Positions 13,321 to 25,730 of a DNA stretch of 64,000 bases are shown piece by piece. The stretch's first letter is position 1. Each line of letters starts with the position of its first letter. The notes beneath the pieces are model-generated. The model saw only the letters and a list, made by a program, of their open reading frames with translations, was not told where the DNA came from and did not search any database. The position numbers were made by a program, and so were the translations under genes. Source of the stretch: Epiperipatus broadwayi (Eukaryota > Onychophora > Udeonychophora > Euonychophora > Peripatidae); assembly GCA_028023455.1 (NCBI GenBank), contig JAQFVV010006197.1, positions 17,607,254-17,671,253 of the forward strand, written 5' to 3'.

Positions 13321-16300
13321 ACCTTAATTGAAAAGTTTTAATCAAAAGCTACTTTTAGATTTCTATTAAAATGTCATTTATATGTTTTTACTTAGATAGA
13401 AAATTGTACATAAATATTAATTAAAAGATTTCAAAAATAGATAATAGAAATTTTTACAATTGTCAGAAACATGTTTGTTTTTAAATTCAAAATCAGAATA
13501 CAAATATTAATTTATTTAGTCTTTTTAAATGTTTTAATTTATAATAAAATTCTGTTTTAAATTCAGAGTTATTTAACCCTTTACAGTTATTATTCCCAAT
13601 GAATGTAGAAAAATATCTACAAAAATTTATGCCTGTGTTTATTTATACTTTTCCTTTACTTTATATATATATATGTGCACAAACACAACTATGTTTCTAT
13701 GTGCCATGTAACCCAGTAAGTTACACAGTAGAAAATATTAATTTCTAAATTTTTTAATATTGTTATCTAAAATTCAGCATATTTTCAATGTATTATTAAT
13801 TATTATCATTGATGTATTGCAAAATGAACTAAAAGATTTTCCAATTTTATAGTATTACAATATATTGAAATTCATGTACATGCACACACTATTTAATGAA
13901 TTGGAATTCACACAATTATTCAATAGTTCTTCAACAGGTATATGAGTTTTGAATACTTGTGTAGAAAATAATACAGATGATGAGTGATGAACTTGTTATG
14001 AAAGCAAATAGAGGTTTGGTTTTTCATTTTTCTGTATATTAGAAATAAAATTAAAAATTAAATGTTATATCAACCACATTCACATGAAGATATATATATA
14101 CACACACATGTATTTTAAATAAACAATAACAGTTAAGAAAAATAACCTAAATACATAAAAGGCTCTTCCAATATTTTCTTACAGAGAAGTAATGAATGAA
14201 AAGGCAACATTTAATAATAAGATGTTTTATCCTCATTAATAATATCAATTCCCTAAACAATAATTGCTTATTGAGATAGAATGGCCATGGGAAAAATTAT
14301 CTATAAAAGATTCTAAATTTGTTTGTAAGAATTCTGCATGCTACTGAAAGTATGTTGTTGTGAAAACTATGTATATACCAATGAACCTATGTTTAATTGT
14401 GAAAACATAAATATATTAGATAGAAAAAAAAATTAAAGAAACTATTCACATGACAATGGAAAATAATCCCATAAATTAATCTAGTATAAAAAATTATAAT
14501 TTTGGAAACTATTCATTGGCTAGAAGGAGAATCAGGAGGACTCATAGGATTATATAAAATTTCTACCAACTGTTGTCTTTTGAAAAATAGTCTAATTGGT
14601 TGGTGTCACCTTAAATTCATTATTCATGAATCTAAAGATTATTGATTCAATTCCTAAATGTTATTGGTTAAATTACATTGCTAGATTGTCACATGTCAGA
14701 CTAACAATATTTGAAAAGAGAGAATACCACTCAAAACCTTGTGTTCTGTGATACTTTTAAATGTCTTTGAATTTTTCTGAAAGTATTTATTAATTCAATT
14801 AGATAATGTAAGTACAAATGTCAAATATATGTTGATTTTAATTTTTTTTTATAGGAGATTTATTTAAAAAATAAAGACATATCTTGTAATTCTTAGTAAA
14901 AGTATTATATGCGAAAATCATTTAAAATTATATGAAGAACCATTTAATGTAAAAATTAGAAAATCTACCTTGTGTGCCCCTAACTTTGAGTTTAAATTTC
15001 AAATAGAAAATTATTCAGAGTCAAGAGTTTCCCTTTGTGTCTAAGATTTTTTTAAATGACTAGTTCAGAAAATGGGTATTTAGCTATTTATAGCTAAAGA
15101 ATAAAGATCCCAGTTTAAACTAAGTTGATCAAATGAGTATTGATACTCTAGCTATAAAACAAAATTATGATTGTATGATGATTATGCTTTTATCATTAGT
15201 GAGAAAAGATCATGTTTAGAGGTGCCAAGTCCATGATTTGGTTTTATTTAAGATTATATTTAAACAAAATGATTACAAAAACTACTATTACTTAAATATA
15301 TTTAAACTAGGACTAATTCTATTAATCATTTTAAAAAATTATTTTATTTTGTTTTATTTTTAAATGTTTCAACTATATTTCATCAATAATCATTAATTAA
15401 AAATATTTTTTAATGATTTAAAAATATCTTATTAATGACAATAATGAAGCATTGACGGAACATAATCAAAATAACGTTTAAAAAATTTCAAAGATTCTTT
15501 ATGTGAACAATGTGTATTAGAAGTGTGAAATGTAAAAAATTCTCCTCTGAAAAGAAAAAATCTATTAAAAATGATATTATAAATAATTGATAAAAGTTAA
15601 GAAAATATTAAGAAATGGTGAATTAGATGCAAAATTATTTTTGCTTAAAAAAGTGTAAAAGAGATGATATCCTAAACTAGAAACATTTTCTTTGTTTAGC
15701 TGTAAATTTATACAATGTATTTCAGTCAATATTAAATTTCATGCAATGTCTCTTTTCCACACATATATTCGTACAAAGCCCTGGTTTCTACTATGCAAAT
15801 GATAAATAAGCAACCAATAAAAAAAAACTCTTAATATTATATTTATAGATTATGAAAACTAGTGAATATTTCAAAATCATGATATTACTTTAGGTTATAT
15901 AGATTTAATTGAATAATAATTATGAACTATTAAACTTTGAATACACATATCATAAAAGTAATTTACAAGTCACATTTTTGGAGTCATTTTAACAGGCTTG
16001 CAATAATGCCATACCTCATTATAATTGATAATGCATTAGTCAGAGAAAGATCATTATTTGAAAGATTAATAATTTGTAGATTATTGTTGTGGTGTGTGCA
16101 TTCACTTCATAAATATTATTACAAATGTCATTAAATCTATCACTTTCTTTATTTTACCATAGTATTTTGTATAAACACAATCTGTATACTTTACTTTGAA
16201 TATTTTATAGCAGAAAATTGTTATATATATATACACAAACAATCTGACATTTTTTTTTTTGCTATAAAATATTTAAATTAAGACATATAGATTGTATTTT

Positions 16301-17153
16301 TACAAATATTATTACATGTTTTCAGTACTATAAATTTAATATTTATTGTTTATAGAGATATTGTTAAACTTATTTAAATTTAGTTTAGGGTATGTGATCC
16401 AAAAATCTTCTGTTATCTTATTTTTCTTTGAGAAAAGAAAAAAAAAAACAAGTTTAGGTAAAAATATTATAGAATGTAATGTTTATTGAATGTCCAAAGA
16501 CACTAATAATAAACATTTTTGAAGAAAGTTAAAGCATAAGGGTTCATTAGAATTGTGAATCTTCATCTCACAAATTTGAAATTACATCACTACATATAAA
16601 TAAATGTTTTTAAATGCTTTCATTTGATTTAAGACTTCTATTTATTTGGCTCACATCTTGGATCAGATTTTTAATGTACTTCTATCAAATAAATTTTCTT
16701 CACATTTTATACACATATTCAATTTTCCATGACAATGCAATATTTCAAGGTTGTCCAGTCTAATAGTGTTAGCAGGACCACATTTCAAATCACATTCAAA
16801 TCAGTTCAGTAAGTTTTTAGTCTTGCACAATAGATGGTATTATATATTTTTAAAAAAATGCTTTCATTTATCTAAGGTAAAAATTTTAGAGGCATTTTCA
16901 GTTTATTAAAATACAAAAGAAATGAAAGATGAAATCTTCATTTATCTTTGGATCATTTATGTAAAACTTGCTTTTTTAAAATGTTGTCTTCATAAAAACA
17001 TAAATCTTGTAACCAATTTTAAATGATTTTGTTAGATATACTAAAACATTAAAAAATAATATATATATATACTTTTATTTAATTTGAGGACTAATGTACT
17101 AAGAAGCAAAAAACATTTTTTCTTCTACCACAATTTTAGTTACCATATACTAC
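13321..17153. other. AT-rich non-coding DNA
   Basis: About 3.8 kb without a recognisable gene. A very decayed family F fragment lies at about 14,580-14,760 (ATGAATCTAAAGATTATTGA, then GAATACCACTCAAAACC). Low-complexity A/T tracts dominate the rest. Confidence 0.45.
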
Positions 17154-17347
17154 TAAATCTTCCCTGCACTTTACTACTGTTACACAAAGCTTTATTTACC
17201 ACCCTCTTTTACAGTTTACAGTTTCAATTGCTCCAGTATTCTTCTTCAGAACTTTATATCTCCTGGGATTGCTGGGGCAATTGAAACTGTAAAAGAGGGT
17301 GGCAAATAAAACATTGCATAACAGTAGTAAAGTGCATGGATGATTTG
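17154..17347. repeat. Inverted-repeat (MITE-like) element, ~190 bp
   Basis: Left arm 17,154-17,231 and right arm 17,277-17,347 are reverse complements over about 70 bp with few mismatches (for example TTTACTACTGTTA with TAACAGTAGTAAA, and CCACCCTCTTTTACAG with CTGTAAAAGAGGGTGG). They are separated by a 45-bp loop. There is no coding capacity. Clean target duplications were not identified, so the superfamily is open. Confidence 0.7.
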
Positions 17348-17863
17348 GTATTATGTGGTATACATTTGGCAATGCAATAAGAAAAGAGTAGTTATTACAC
17401 AATTTTAATTATGTAACTTTAAATAAAAAAACATGGAATAACAATAAATTAATTAATTTAAGCAATAAAGTTTGTGATAAATTAACTGAATTTATTAATT
17501 TATGGATTCCCCACATTTTTATTTCAAGTTATATATAATAACTAAAATTCTTGTCCCCCCCCAAATTTTTTTTTTTGCTTTATTAGGGCATTAGTCCTCA
17601 ATTTTTTTTTTATAAATTTTTTTTTATGGACATGTATTAATTCAATTGGAATAAAATATATTTATCATATTTAAAAACTGATTTGCATATTTAAGTTTCA
17701 GCATTTTTTTTTATCAAACATAAAAATACCTTCAAATACCACGTTTCAAAAACTCAATTATTGCAAGAAAAAAAAATCTCAGTTTTAGGCATAATTCACT
17801 AAAGATAATTTTTGCGAAACATTTATAATTATATGTTCTTTTCAGAAACAAAATGAATGACTA
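17348..17863. other. AT-rich non-coding DNA
   Basis: Nothing recognisable. It includes a C8 run at 17,555-17,562. Confidence 0.45.
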
Positions 17864-17976
17864 GTCAAGCGTTGTTAGCTGAGAGATCATCGCAGCCTCC
17901 TTGCAAGCAACTAGTTGGTTGCAGACGGTTGTGGGTTCGCCTCCAGCCGATGCTATGACATATGAGAAAAAAAAAA
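17864..17976 (+). repeat. tRNA-derived SINE (family T, copy 1)
   Basis: About 110 bp: GCGTTGTTAGCTGAGAG as A-box region, an anticodon-loop-like CTTGCAA, a B box GGTTCGCCTCC, then GATGCTATGACATATGAG and a poly-A tail. The 9-bp sequence GAATGACTA occurs on both sides (17,855-17,863 and 17,977-17,985) as a target-site duplication. Copy 3 at 48,556-48,665 matches along its whole length. The body is little more than one tRNA plus about 20 bases. It is not a functional tRNA because the acceptor stem does not pair. Confidence 0.8.
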
Positions 17977-17985
17977 GAATGACTA

Positions 17986-18303
17986 TAAAAGAAATATTAA
18001 TTGAAATTAAACAAATATTTTAAAAAATTATATTAACTTTATCATACCATAATGTAAAATCACTCAGTTTTATGAGAAACTTAGGCATATATTTCTAGAT
18101 GATCTAAAAGATTTTCTGAACTCAGATGATTTAAAGTGTCTATATTCTTTAAAATATAATAACTATTCTTTTTACTGAGTTTTGATTATATGAAATAATT
18201 ATTTTAAATCCTGCTGCTTAATTTAGCACAAGCTCTAGTAAATAAATTATTGTCTTGTTCCACTATAATCTATTCATTAAACTTTTAAAAAATGGGATTG
18301 CTA
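17986..18303. other. AT-rich non-coding DNA
   Basis: Nothing recognisable. Confidence 0.45.
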
Positions 18304-18318
18304 TTCTCTGAGCTTTAA

Positions 18319-18866
18319 AAACAAGTGCGCACACCAAACAGCTAGAGTAATCAATACTTGCCAGATGTTTATACAATTCTTATCTTTAATATTTTAACTC
18401 ACATTCTCAGACCAGTTTCTGGATTTTGGCAAGCTTAAACTTGATATTCAAATCAATCTAAGTTTTGAACCCAAATTAACCTCCTTGAATAAAAATCTAA
18501 AAAGAATTCAGCAACTATATATTTCAGTTTTTCATTAACTATAGGCATCTCATTTTTCAGTAAACTAGAATAATGAATGATTATCAGATGGATATAAATT
18601 TCCTATCTTTAGTATGTGAATCTTCATCCTTCATTAGGTTGAATTGTATTGAAAGACAATTAAAGTGGAATTAGAGATTGTTGCTAAATACACATATACA
18701 TTCTTTTCAACTTTGAATCACAAACCTCATTGCTAAAGGCAAAATCCAGAAACTAGTTTGAGGTTGGGGGTTTAAATACTAAGGATAAGATTTTTATATG
18801 CATCTGATAATCACTGATTATTCTAGCTTACATTATATGGTATAGTAAAATGGAGAACTATTTTTT
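18319..18866. mobile_element. Family R foldback element flanked by 15-bp direct repeats
   Basis: The arms (about 18,337-18,432 and 18,744-18,832) are reverse complements carrying AGCTAGA.TAATCA and CAGTTTCTGGATTTT. A third partial copy (GATTATCAGATGGATATAAA) sits between them. The perfect 15-mer TTCTCTGAGCTTTAA lies immediately outside both ends (18,304-18,318 and 18,867-18,881), as expected for a target-site duplication from target-primed reverse transcription. The right end carries an 8-T run. The arms include a decayed hammerhead (separate entry). Confidence 0.7.
18723..18770 (+). ncRNA. Decayed hammerhead ribozyme, family R (copy R5)
   Basis: Stem I strands CCTCA (18,725-18,729) and TGAGG (18,759-18,763) still pair perfectly, and GAAA (18,749-18,752) followed by CTAG is kept. 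The core reads TTGCTAA instead of CTGANGA, and the cleavage triplet is GTT instead of GTC. It should therefore be inactive. It is recognised only by alignment to the better copies at 46,482 and 47,872. Confidence 0.45.
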
Positions 18867-18881
18867 TTCTCTGAGCTTTAA

Positions 18882-19379
18882 GATAACTATAAGAAAGTTG
18901 CAAGATAATTCCTATAACCTTTGAACATCATCTCTTTACATTTTTTTTAGTCTCCATAGATTTCTCATATATATAATATACACATTCATATACTTAACAC
19001 TTTAATGCTATTATATAATAGTTAATTGCTGGAATTTTATTAAATCCTGAAGTCTTTTTTAAAATGATGTTCTCATATTTTATCATTAAAATCTACTTAT
19101 CAATTTTTGGGTAATTGCTTTATTTTTCAATACATAGATGAATTCAGAAATTATATTTTCTATATGTTTTTGCCCATCAAAACTTTCTATGTAGCATATA
19201 TATGTATACATAGTGTATCACAATGCCAAAAGCAAAACTATTACACATTATAAACTAAAATTACACCTAGTGAAAACAATTAGTTGAATTTTCTATTTAC
19301 TTTGGGGCTAGTATTGGTAATTCTAATAAGTGTAATTTGTGAACGTCATAAAATACATTGGATTGATTTATCTAAGTTC
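18882..19379. other. AT-rich non-coding DNA
   Basis: Nothing recognisable. Confidence 0.45.
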
Positions 19380-21440
19380 TTAGACCAGCTTTCATATCTT
19401 TGAAGGTAGATCTTTCTGGTTGTTCTTTTTCCACATTATGGAAATTCTTGTAAGCTACTTCTGAAACATCTACACAGTCTTTACTCATTTGCTCATTCTT
19501 TATATGTTGGATCATCTTATGCTCTGGAGTAAACGGTTCAAGTCAGATTAGATTATCTATCGACAAATTAAAACTGGTTCTTAAATATTATAATTAACTA
19601 TTAAATACCTTTTATTTTAATTAGATTAGCATTTATTATTTTTATTCTTTCTTCTCCATTCATAAGTTTATAGCTCAATTCTTTAGCCTTCTCTGCAATG
19701 TCAAATCTTTCTATAATCCATATGCCCATTTTTCTTTAATTCTATCCTAGAAACTTGGTCTTTCATATATAATTTCTGCAATATCATTGAGCACTATTAT
19801 AAATATCTCACCAAGTAGCTAAAAATACTATTTATTCACTTAGCAATAATCTCCAGAATACATCTCCAATAATACTTAACACTTGCTCATTTTTAATCTA
19901 AACTGTCTGTGGTATTTAACACCACATCTCTAAGTGCATTAATTAATTTTTTCTAAGGTTTAAGCAGTAGCCATATCTCTGAACCATATAAGCCCACACT
20001 TCAGGTCTAGCTTTTGATTAATTATTTTTTTTTACATAGAGGTATATACTTTGACATATTAATTAGTTTTGTTTCCTATTAAAAGCTTTTTTCACTTATG
20101 AAATTCTAGTATTTATGTCACTTTTACTTCTAACTAATGTTTAAGCTTTCCAAAGCATTTAAAAGCTGTGATATGATTTAGATTGCCCCCCCCCCTCATA
20201 CATATAATGGTCATTTGGTTTTACTTTTTAATACATTTTATTATCTTTATATCTTTTCAATTATGCCTTTTACAGAAGATCAATTCAACATCAATTAAAG
20301 ACCATATTTATTTTTTGATATTAAAACCATATTGTCCACAAATCATATAGTATTAAGTAGTTTATCATTAATGCTTTCCTTATTTACTCAATATAAATAT
20401 TGAAGAATGAAAGTGACAATTCTGTCTTACATCTTATTTTAGCTTTATTTTCTTATTTTCCTACAATGGCAGTTTAATTTTTATACAAGGATGCATTAGT
20501 CTTCAATATTTAAAATCTACTGTCATATATCCTAATGCTCTGATCATTATGGTTCAGTCTATACTTTGAAATATCTTTTCTATATCAATGAAAGTCATTA
20601 CTGTTTATTTATTCAATCTTAAAGATTCTTGATTAGTATACAAAGACTTAAAATTTTGTACCAGTGTTCTTGTAATTTTCTAAATTCAAACAAATCATAT
20701 AATAAATTTTATCTATATTTTCAATTCTTTAATAAATAATTATAATAATTTATTTTTTTTAAATATATGAAAGCATGCATAATATTTGGTACTCTTCATA
20801 TTATTTGATTCAATTTCTGAAGGGATTGAATCTAAGAGCATCTTTCCAGTCAAGTATATTACATTTGGGCAATTATAAATGGCAATTTTTACTTTCCCTC
20901 CCAAGGATTTTAATATATCATCTAGAATTATTTCTGTTCTTGTTGCTTTATGCAACTTCTATTCTTCAAATTTCTTATCAAATTCAGACTTCAAAATTGA
21001 TGATCCAGTTCATTATGATACATCTGAAATTCTTCATTATTCGCCAGATTACTGACTTCATTTTTTCTATATAATTTTTTTATATATTTTTACTATCATT
21101 TCATCTTCATCAGCCAACACTTCAACTTAATTGCATTCAATACAAGTTTTCAACTCTAAATTGCATACTAATACTATTATATGCTTTTTCTCTGTTTTTT
21201 TATACATATATTTTTGTCTATCTTTCTGTAAGAATCTTCTTAAGTTTTCTAAATTTTCCATACTTCCTCTTTCCTATTTGATATTTTGCATCATCTTAAT
21301 TTTATCATGAACAAATTTTCTTCTATTAACCATGGTTTACATGATAGTCTTTCATCTTTTGCAAAGTATTTCTTTGTTATTTGTGTAATTTTTTTCATTA
21401 TTTTTCATCTTTCATTTATAATATCATTAACTAATATCAA
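19380..21440 (-). pseudogene. Old LINE relic with reverse transcriptase motifs
   Basis: Read on -, fragments of an RT appear in the correct order through many stops. Motif A is TFIDIEKIFQSID (about 20,560-20,610; normally FIDIEKAFDSID). Then come a DVRQN segment (about 20,430; normally GVRQG) and a ICGQYGF segment at the place of FADD (about 20,340). The 3' part near 19,980 resembles the post-RT 'LYGSETW' region (KCGLIWFRDM). Upstream on - (21,290-21,330) NRRKFVHDKIK matches linker sequence. It is inactive and older than the RTE copy at 24-29 kb. Edges are approximate. Confidence 0.5.
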
Positions 21441-21619
21441 TAATATCAACAATTATATGCTTTTAACACTTGTTAGAGCAGTTATATTTATTAATAATTT
21501 ATTGAATGCTTAGCGCTTTCAAAGTTCCATGGCTTCATACTCATAGCTGCATGCAGTTGATAGTGATGAGTGGGAGTATTCTAATTTATGTTAATTAGTT
21601 AGGTGTTTGAGTATTTTAA
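21441..21619. other. Non-coding DNA
   Basis: No recognisable feature. Confidence 0.4.
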
Positions 21620-22310
21620 TTAAATATTATTTAAATTAGTTTGTCTATCTTTTTGAAATGATGAAACAGTTGTCTTTTCTATTAATTGATTGAGGGTCAT
21701 TGTTTATGAAATATGCCTCCTTTATTTTGCACCTATGGTCATTTCTCTCTGCACACTATTCTGGGGTTGGTGGGTTCAAATCTGTGTCCAGTAGCTTTTT
21801 CATGCTCCAAGAATGCTGATGTAGACTCCTTGTTATTCAGTGCCCTTTTATACATATATATGTGCTGGGATGCTCTGTTTGTAATGGTAGTTTTTGTTTC
21901 CCCATAATATGAGGCTCTGCATCTGACCTGAGGGCATTGTATTTGATACACCACTTGAGATGTTGATTTGGGATCAAGTTTATCTTTTGAATTGTTTATT
22001 AGTCTATTTTTCTCACCACAAGAGCAATCATCCTTCATCTCTATGAAATTTATCCGAGTTTCTTCATCTGATTTTATTTTGGTCAGATTCCTTTTTTTAA
22101 AAGCTTAGATATATATCTAGGTTTTAAAATACATGTTAGTGGAATTAGGGTGTTATCACAGTCACATCTGACCTTGGAATTTTTTAAACAACTTAAACTG
22201 ACTGTGAAAACTGTTAAAATCAAAATATTTCCTGTGATTTCATCTTCTATATGACTGCTAAAAATCACACTGGTAATAATAACATGACTGCCAAAAAACA
22301 AATGAGTCAT
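21620..22310 (-). pseudogene. Penelope-like element, GIY-YIG domain relic
   Basis: The open stretch 21,739-22,038 encodes CSCGEK, then VVYQIQCPQVRC, SYYGET (YIGET in active copies), R..QH, and SAFLEHEKATGHRF (the 'S.I.EH....GH.F' region). Just downstream on -, after a stop, KEAYFINN and SINRK match the usual end of the domain. Upstream on - (22,083-22,250) VRCDCDNTLIPL and ILKPRYISKLLKKG look like the RT-to-GIY-YIG linker. The Cys pattern C.C (with C..C further on) before GIY-YIG is normal for Penelope/Neptune-type elements. It has several stops, so it is dead. It differs in sequence from the copy at 729-1202, so the two are different families. Confidence 0.7.
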
Positions 22311-24084
22311 TTTCTGCTTTCATTTCTTATGCTAGAACCAAGTTTTTTCTACCACTTCATGTTTTTTTCCTTCTCTAACCATAACATTCCATTCTACCAT
22401 AATAATCAAATTTAGTTAATCATATATCTTTTCCTCAATATGTTTATTTGTATATTTTAATGTCAGCATATACATTTCAATTAATGCCATATTTATTGGT
22501 TCTGATTTCATCTTCATCATAATTATTTTTATTATATCCTAAAATGCTTATAATTATCTCTGTCCTATGTTTCCATGAAATACAGAAACAATACTTAGTG
22601 ATCCCTTCTTCATCACCTGAGTAAATCATTATTGCACAAGTCTTCACTATCTGTCCATTTAATCTCACAACCATTTAATCTCACAGCCACCACCCTCATT
22701 TACAATCTCTGCACTTTTTAAAATTTTTGAAGTGCTACACATCATCTTAAAGATCATATTCAAGTTCCAATATTGCAAAGATTTAATTGTACCAGGAAGA
22801 TTTTTACTTTTCTCCCCTTCTAATATTTCTTTCTCTGCTGAAGATGATGGTCTGATTATCAAAAAAAAACATTTTTGCTAATATCCTGCTAAAAAATATT
22901 TAAAAACAACAACAACTAAATCTTCCATTTAAATAATTAGATTATTAATTAATTATCTTTTACTTTATTTAGATTATCATTATATAGTCATAGGTTGCTA
23001 AATAGTTTTTAAATAATAAATTAATTCTTCTCTTTAATTAATTAGATTCTGTAATTTCTATCTTTTATACTAACACCTAATTTATATATACTTCTGTATG
23101 CGTACAATGAGTATGTATCAGAATACATAAATACAGTTTTTTAGAAAGCACCTAAAAAAAACCTCTGTTCCTGAGTAAAGCCAGGTTATGCAATGCATGG
23201 TGCCCTCACACACACATACAATATTAAAGATGCAGATAATTAATTGCATTAACATTTTGCCTATATTTTGGAAACAAAAATATTTCAATATATGGGCAAC
23301 AAAAATTCAGGTGGTCCCAAACAGGACCATCTCTATCACTTTATGCTTGCATTATTATTTCAATTTTATATATCTCAAAGTACTACACAAATAAATCCTG
23401 GGAATAAGTGTCATAACTTCAGATATACTGGACACTTCGAGTAGTAGGAATTAGAGTATGGTATTGCTATAATTGCTACTAATTTTGATAGGAACTATCC
23501 ATTTGATGAAACTACATACTACTTAGCAATGAGTTAAAAAAATAATCACTATAACTAAATAAAGAAATATTATTTTGATAAAATATTTTTATTATCAAAT
23601 ATATTAATTATTTAGGAAAAAAAATTACATTGATGACAATAGCACAATGCAGATTTTTATGCATCTGAAGAGAATTTATTCCAGTTTTTACAGTGTCAGA
23701 TCTTTTTATGATTACTTTTTTTTACTTGAAAAATAATTCAATTTTATGCTTTTATTTAGTATGCTTCCTGTCATGAATAGTTTTACTTTTGAAAATTTTA
23801 CTATATTGATTTGCATCTAGCCGCATACTTGTTTTTTGTTGTATACAATATCCATATGTACATAATGTGATATACAAAATAAATAAATAATTGTTTATAT
23901 ATATATAATTTAATCAAAAGAGCAAATAAAGGTTGTTATATATTAAAGAAATATATTAAATATAAGTAAACACATTGATGAAGTAATTATATTAACAGGC
24001 ATACATGTGGTAATTGTGTGTATATGCATATTAATGCTTATGATGGTTGTGTTAACATGTACACATTAAGTGAATATCTAAAAA
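22311..24084. other. Non-coding DNA with a coding-like purine-rich stretch on -
   Basis: Two adjoining open frames on - (22,477-22,674 and 22,665-22,862) have mixed codons, but I recognise no domain. A short tandem duplication (GAGATTAAATGG twice, on -) sits at their junction near 22,656-22,682. It may be an old element relic. The rest is AT-rich, with a CA/TA patch at 23,210. Confidence 0.3.
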
Positions 24085-24465
24085 GGAGTTTGCTATTAAC
24101 TGAAAGAAGACCATTTGATTCCTCTTGGAGGCCTTAAAGGAACCAAGCAGGGCAAATTCTTAGTGTCAACTCCATACATTCTTGTCATTGCAGCTGTTAT
24201 TATTATGTGATTATTCATATACTATACGAACATGGATGGGCTGCTCACCAACACGCATTAGCCAGCATGGTGAATTTATTGGCTTTTTACCTCCGAGTTT
24301 AAGAATATTTTTTTAATATATACAATCATGACAGACAAAAATAAATCATGGCCCTTATTCCCAGGAGGCTGTAAAGTGACCAACCAAGGCAGCGGTTGGT
24401 GGCTGAAGGTGGAGGGTGCTAAGAATCCCCTGATTGCAGACTCAGGCTGCCATTTGATGACTTTT

Positions 24466-25175
24466 TATTTAGGTACTTATAACTGCAGATCACTTTCAAG
24501 TGAAGGAAGATTGCAAGAGTTAGAAAAAGAACTGTCTTATATTAAATGGGACATTATTGGAGTTGTGAAGTTAGAAAAAAAGGTGAAAAAACAATTGATT
24601 TAAAAAGTGGACATATACTCTACTATAAAGGCACAAATATTGAAAATACAAGAGGAGTAGGATTCATTATAAATAAAAAATGGAATAATAACATTGTGGA
24701 GATTGATGGTGTATTAGACAGAGTGGCAAGATTAGTTATAGAACTTAATAGCAGATACCAAATGCAGATAATTCAGGTTTATGCCCCAACAAGTTCTCAT
24801 AGTGATGAAGTTATAGAAGATTTTTATATGGATGTACAAAAGGCTTTTGATCAGAGTAAACAACATTTTAAAATTGTTATGGGAGACTTTAATGCTAGAA
24901 TTGGTAAACAAATGAAAGATGAAAAGGCTGTAGGTAGTTTTGGTTATGGTAATAGAAATGAAAGAGGACATAGACTTGTGGAGTTTTCAGAAAAAGAAAA
25001 ACTTTATATGATGAATTCTTTTTTTGAGAAATTTTTTAAAAGGAAATGGATATGGAAGCATCCAAATGAAGGTACAGCAGAAATGGATTATATTTTGATT
25101 AACAGAAAATACTTATTTCAAGATTGTAATGTTCTTATAAATTTAACACAGGAAGTGATCATCGATTAGTAAGAT
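24466..25175 (+). pseudogene. RTE endonuclease (APE-type) domain
   Basis: This domain nicks target DNA to prime reverse transcription. Motifs in order: LGTYNCRSLSS (Asn motif), WDIIGV, CEVRKKGE (catalytic Glu, reached after a frameshift at about 24,565), GVGFIINKK, RVARLVIELN, IQVYAPTSSHSD (catalytic Tyr), IVMGDFNARIG (Asp/Asn), EMDYILINRKY (Asp), and SDHRLVR (terminal Asp-His, in another frame at about 25,154). Every catalytic residue I can place is kept, so decay is mainly by indels. An ATG-started frame opens at 24,328, but its first 45 codons show no family motif and the conserved domain begins at LGTYN. Confidence 0.85.
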
Positions 25176-25730
25176 GTAAGATACATGTTAATGCAAAACT
25201 AGAGAGACAAAAATTATTAAGAAAAACAATATTTACAGTTGACATTCCTAATCTTCAGAAACATTCTAATGAATTTAAATTAGAACTTACAAATCGGTTT
25301 CAAGTATTAGTAGATTTTGAACATGATTCAGATTTGAATGACATTAATAGGAAAATTAGCGATACACTTTTAAAAACTGCAACAAAGATAGCTGGTAGAA
25401 AAAGCAGCAATTGACCAATAAAATTTCTACTGAGACTAGAGAATTTATGAAGAAAAGAAGGAATATGAGGATATACAACAATGATGCAATAAAAAAAATT
25501 GAATATCTCGAATTTTGTAAAATGGTGTGGAAAAGAGTTGAAAATGATATAAGAAAGTATAATTATGAACTAGCAAGAAAAGCTGTAGAAGAGAATAAAA
25601 GTCTAAAGAGTGTAAAACAGCATTTTGGTATTGGTATGAAATTTATATCTGCAATAAGAAAAAAAGAAGGCATTATTACTAAAAAGGGAGATGACATCAT
25701 GAAATGTGTAGAAGTCTATCAAGAATTATA
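25176..25730 (+). pseudogene. RTE linker between endonuclease and RT (5' of insertion)
   Basis: The frame at 25,411-25,730 encodes a Lys/Arg-rich helical linker (RRNMRIYNND, LEFCKMVWKRVENDIRKYN, KSVKQHFGIG) ending VEVYQELY. This normally leads straight into NKEQ.PPVP, which is found at 27,552 onwards beyond the inserted LINE. Codons from 25,731 to the stop at about 25,792 belong to the insertion, not to the RTE. Confidence 0.75.

Noticed and set aside
24328-24465. N-terminal extension of the RTE ORF from ATG 24,328 as a conserved domain
   Set aside because: The leader of the second copy (41,290-41,640) does not keep an equivalent open frame there, so these codons are probably 5' leader.
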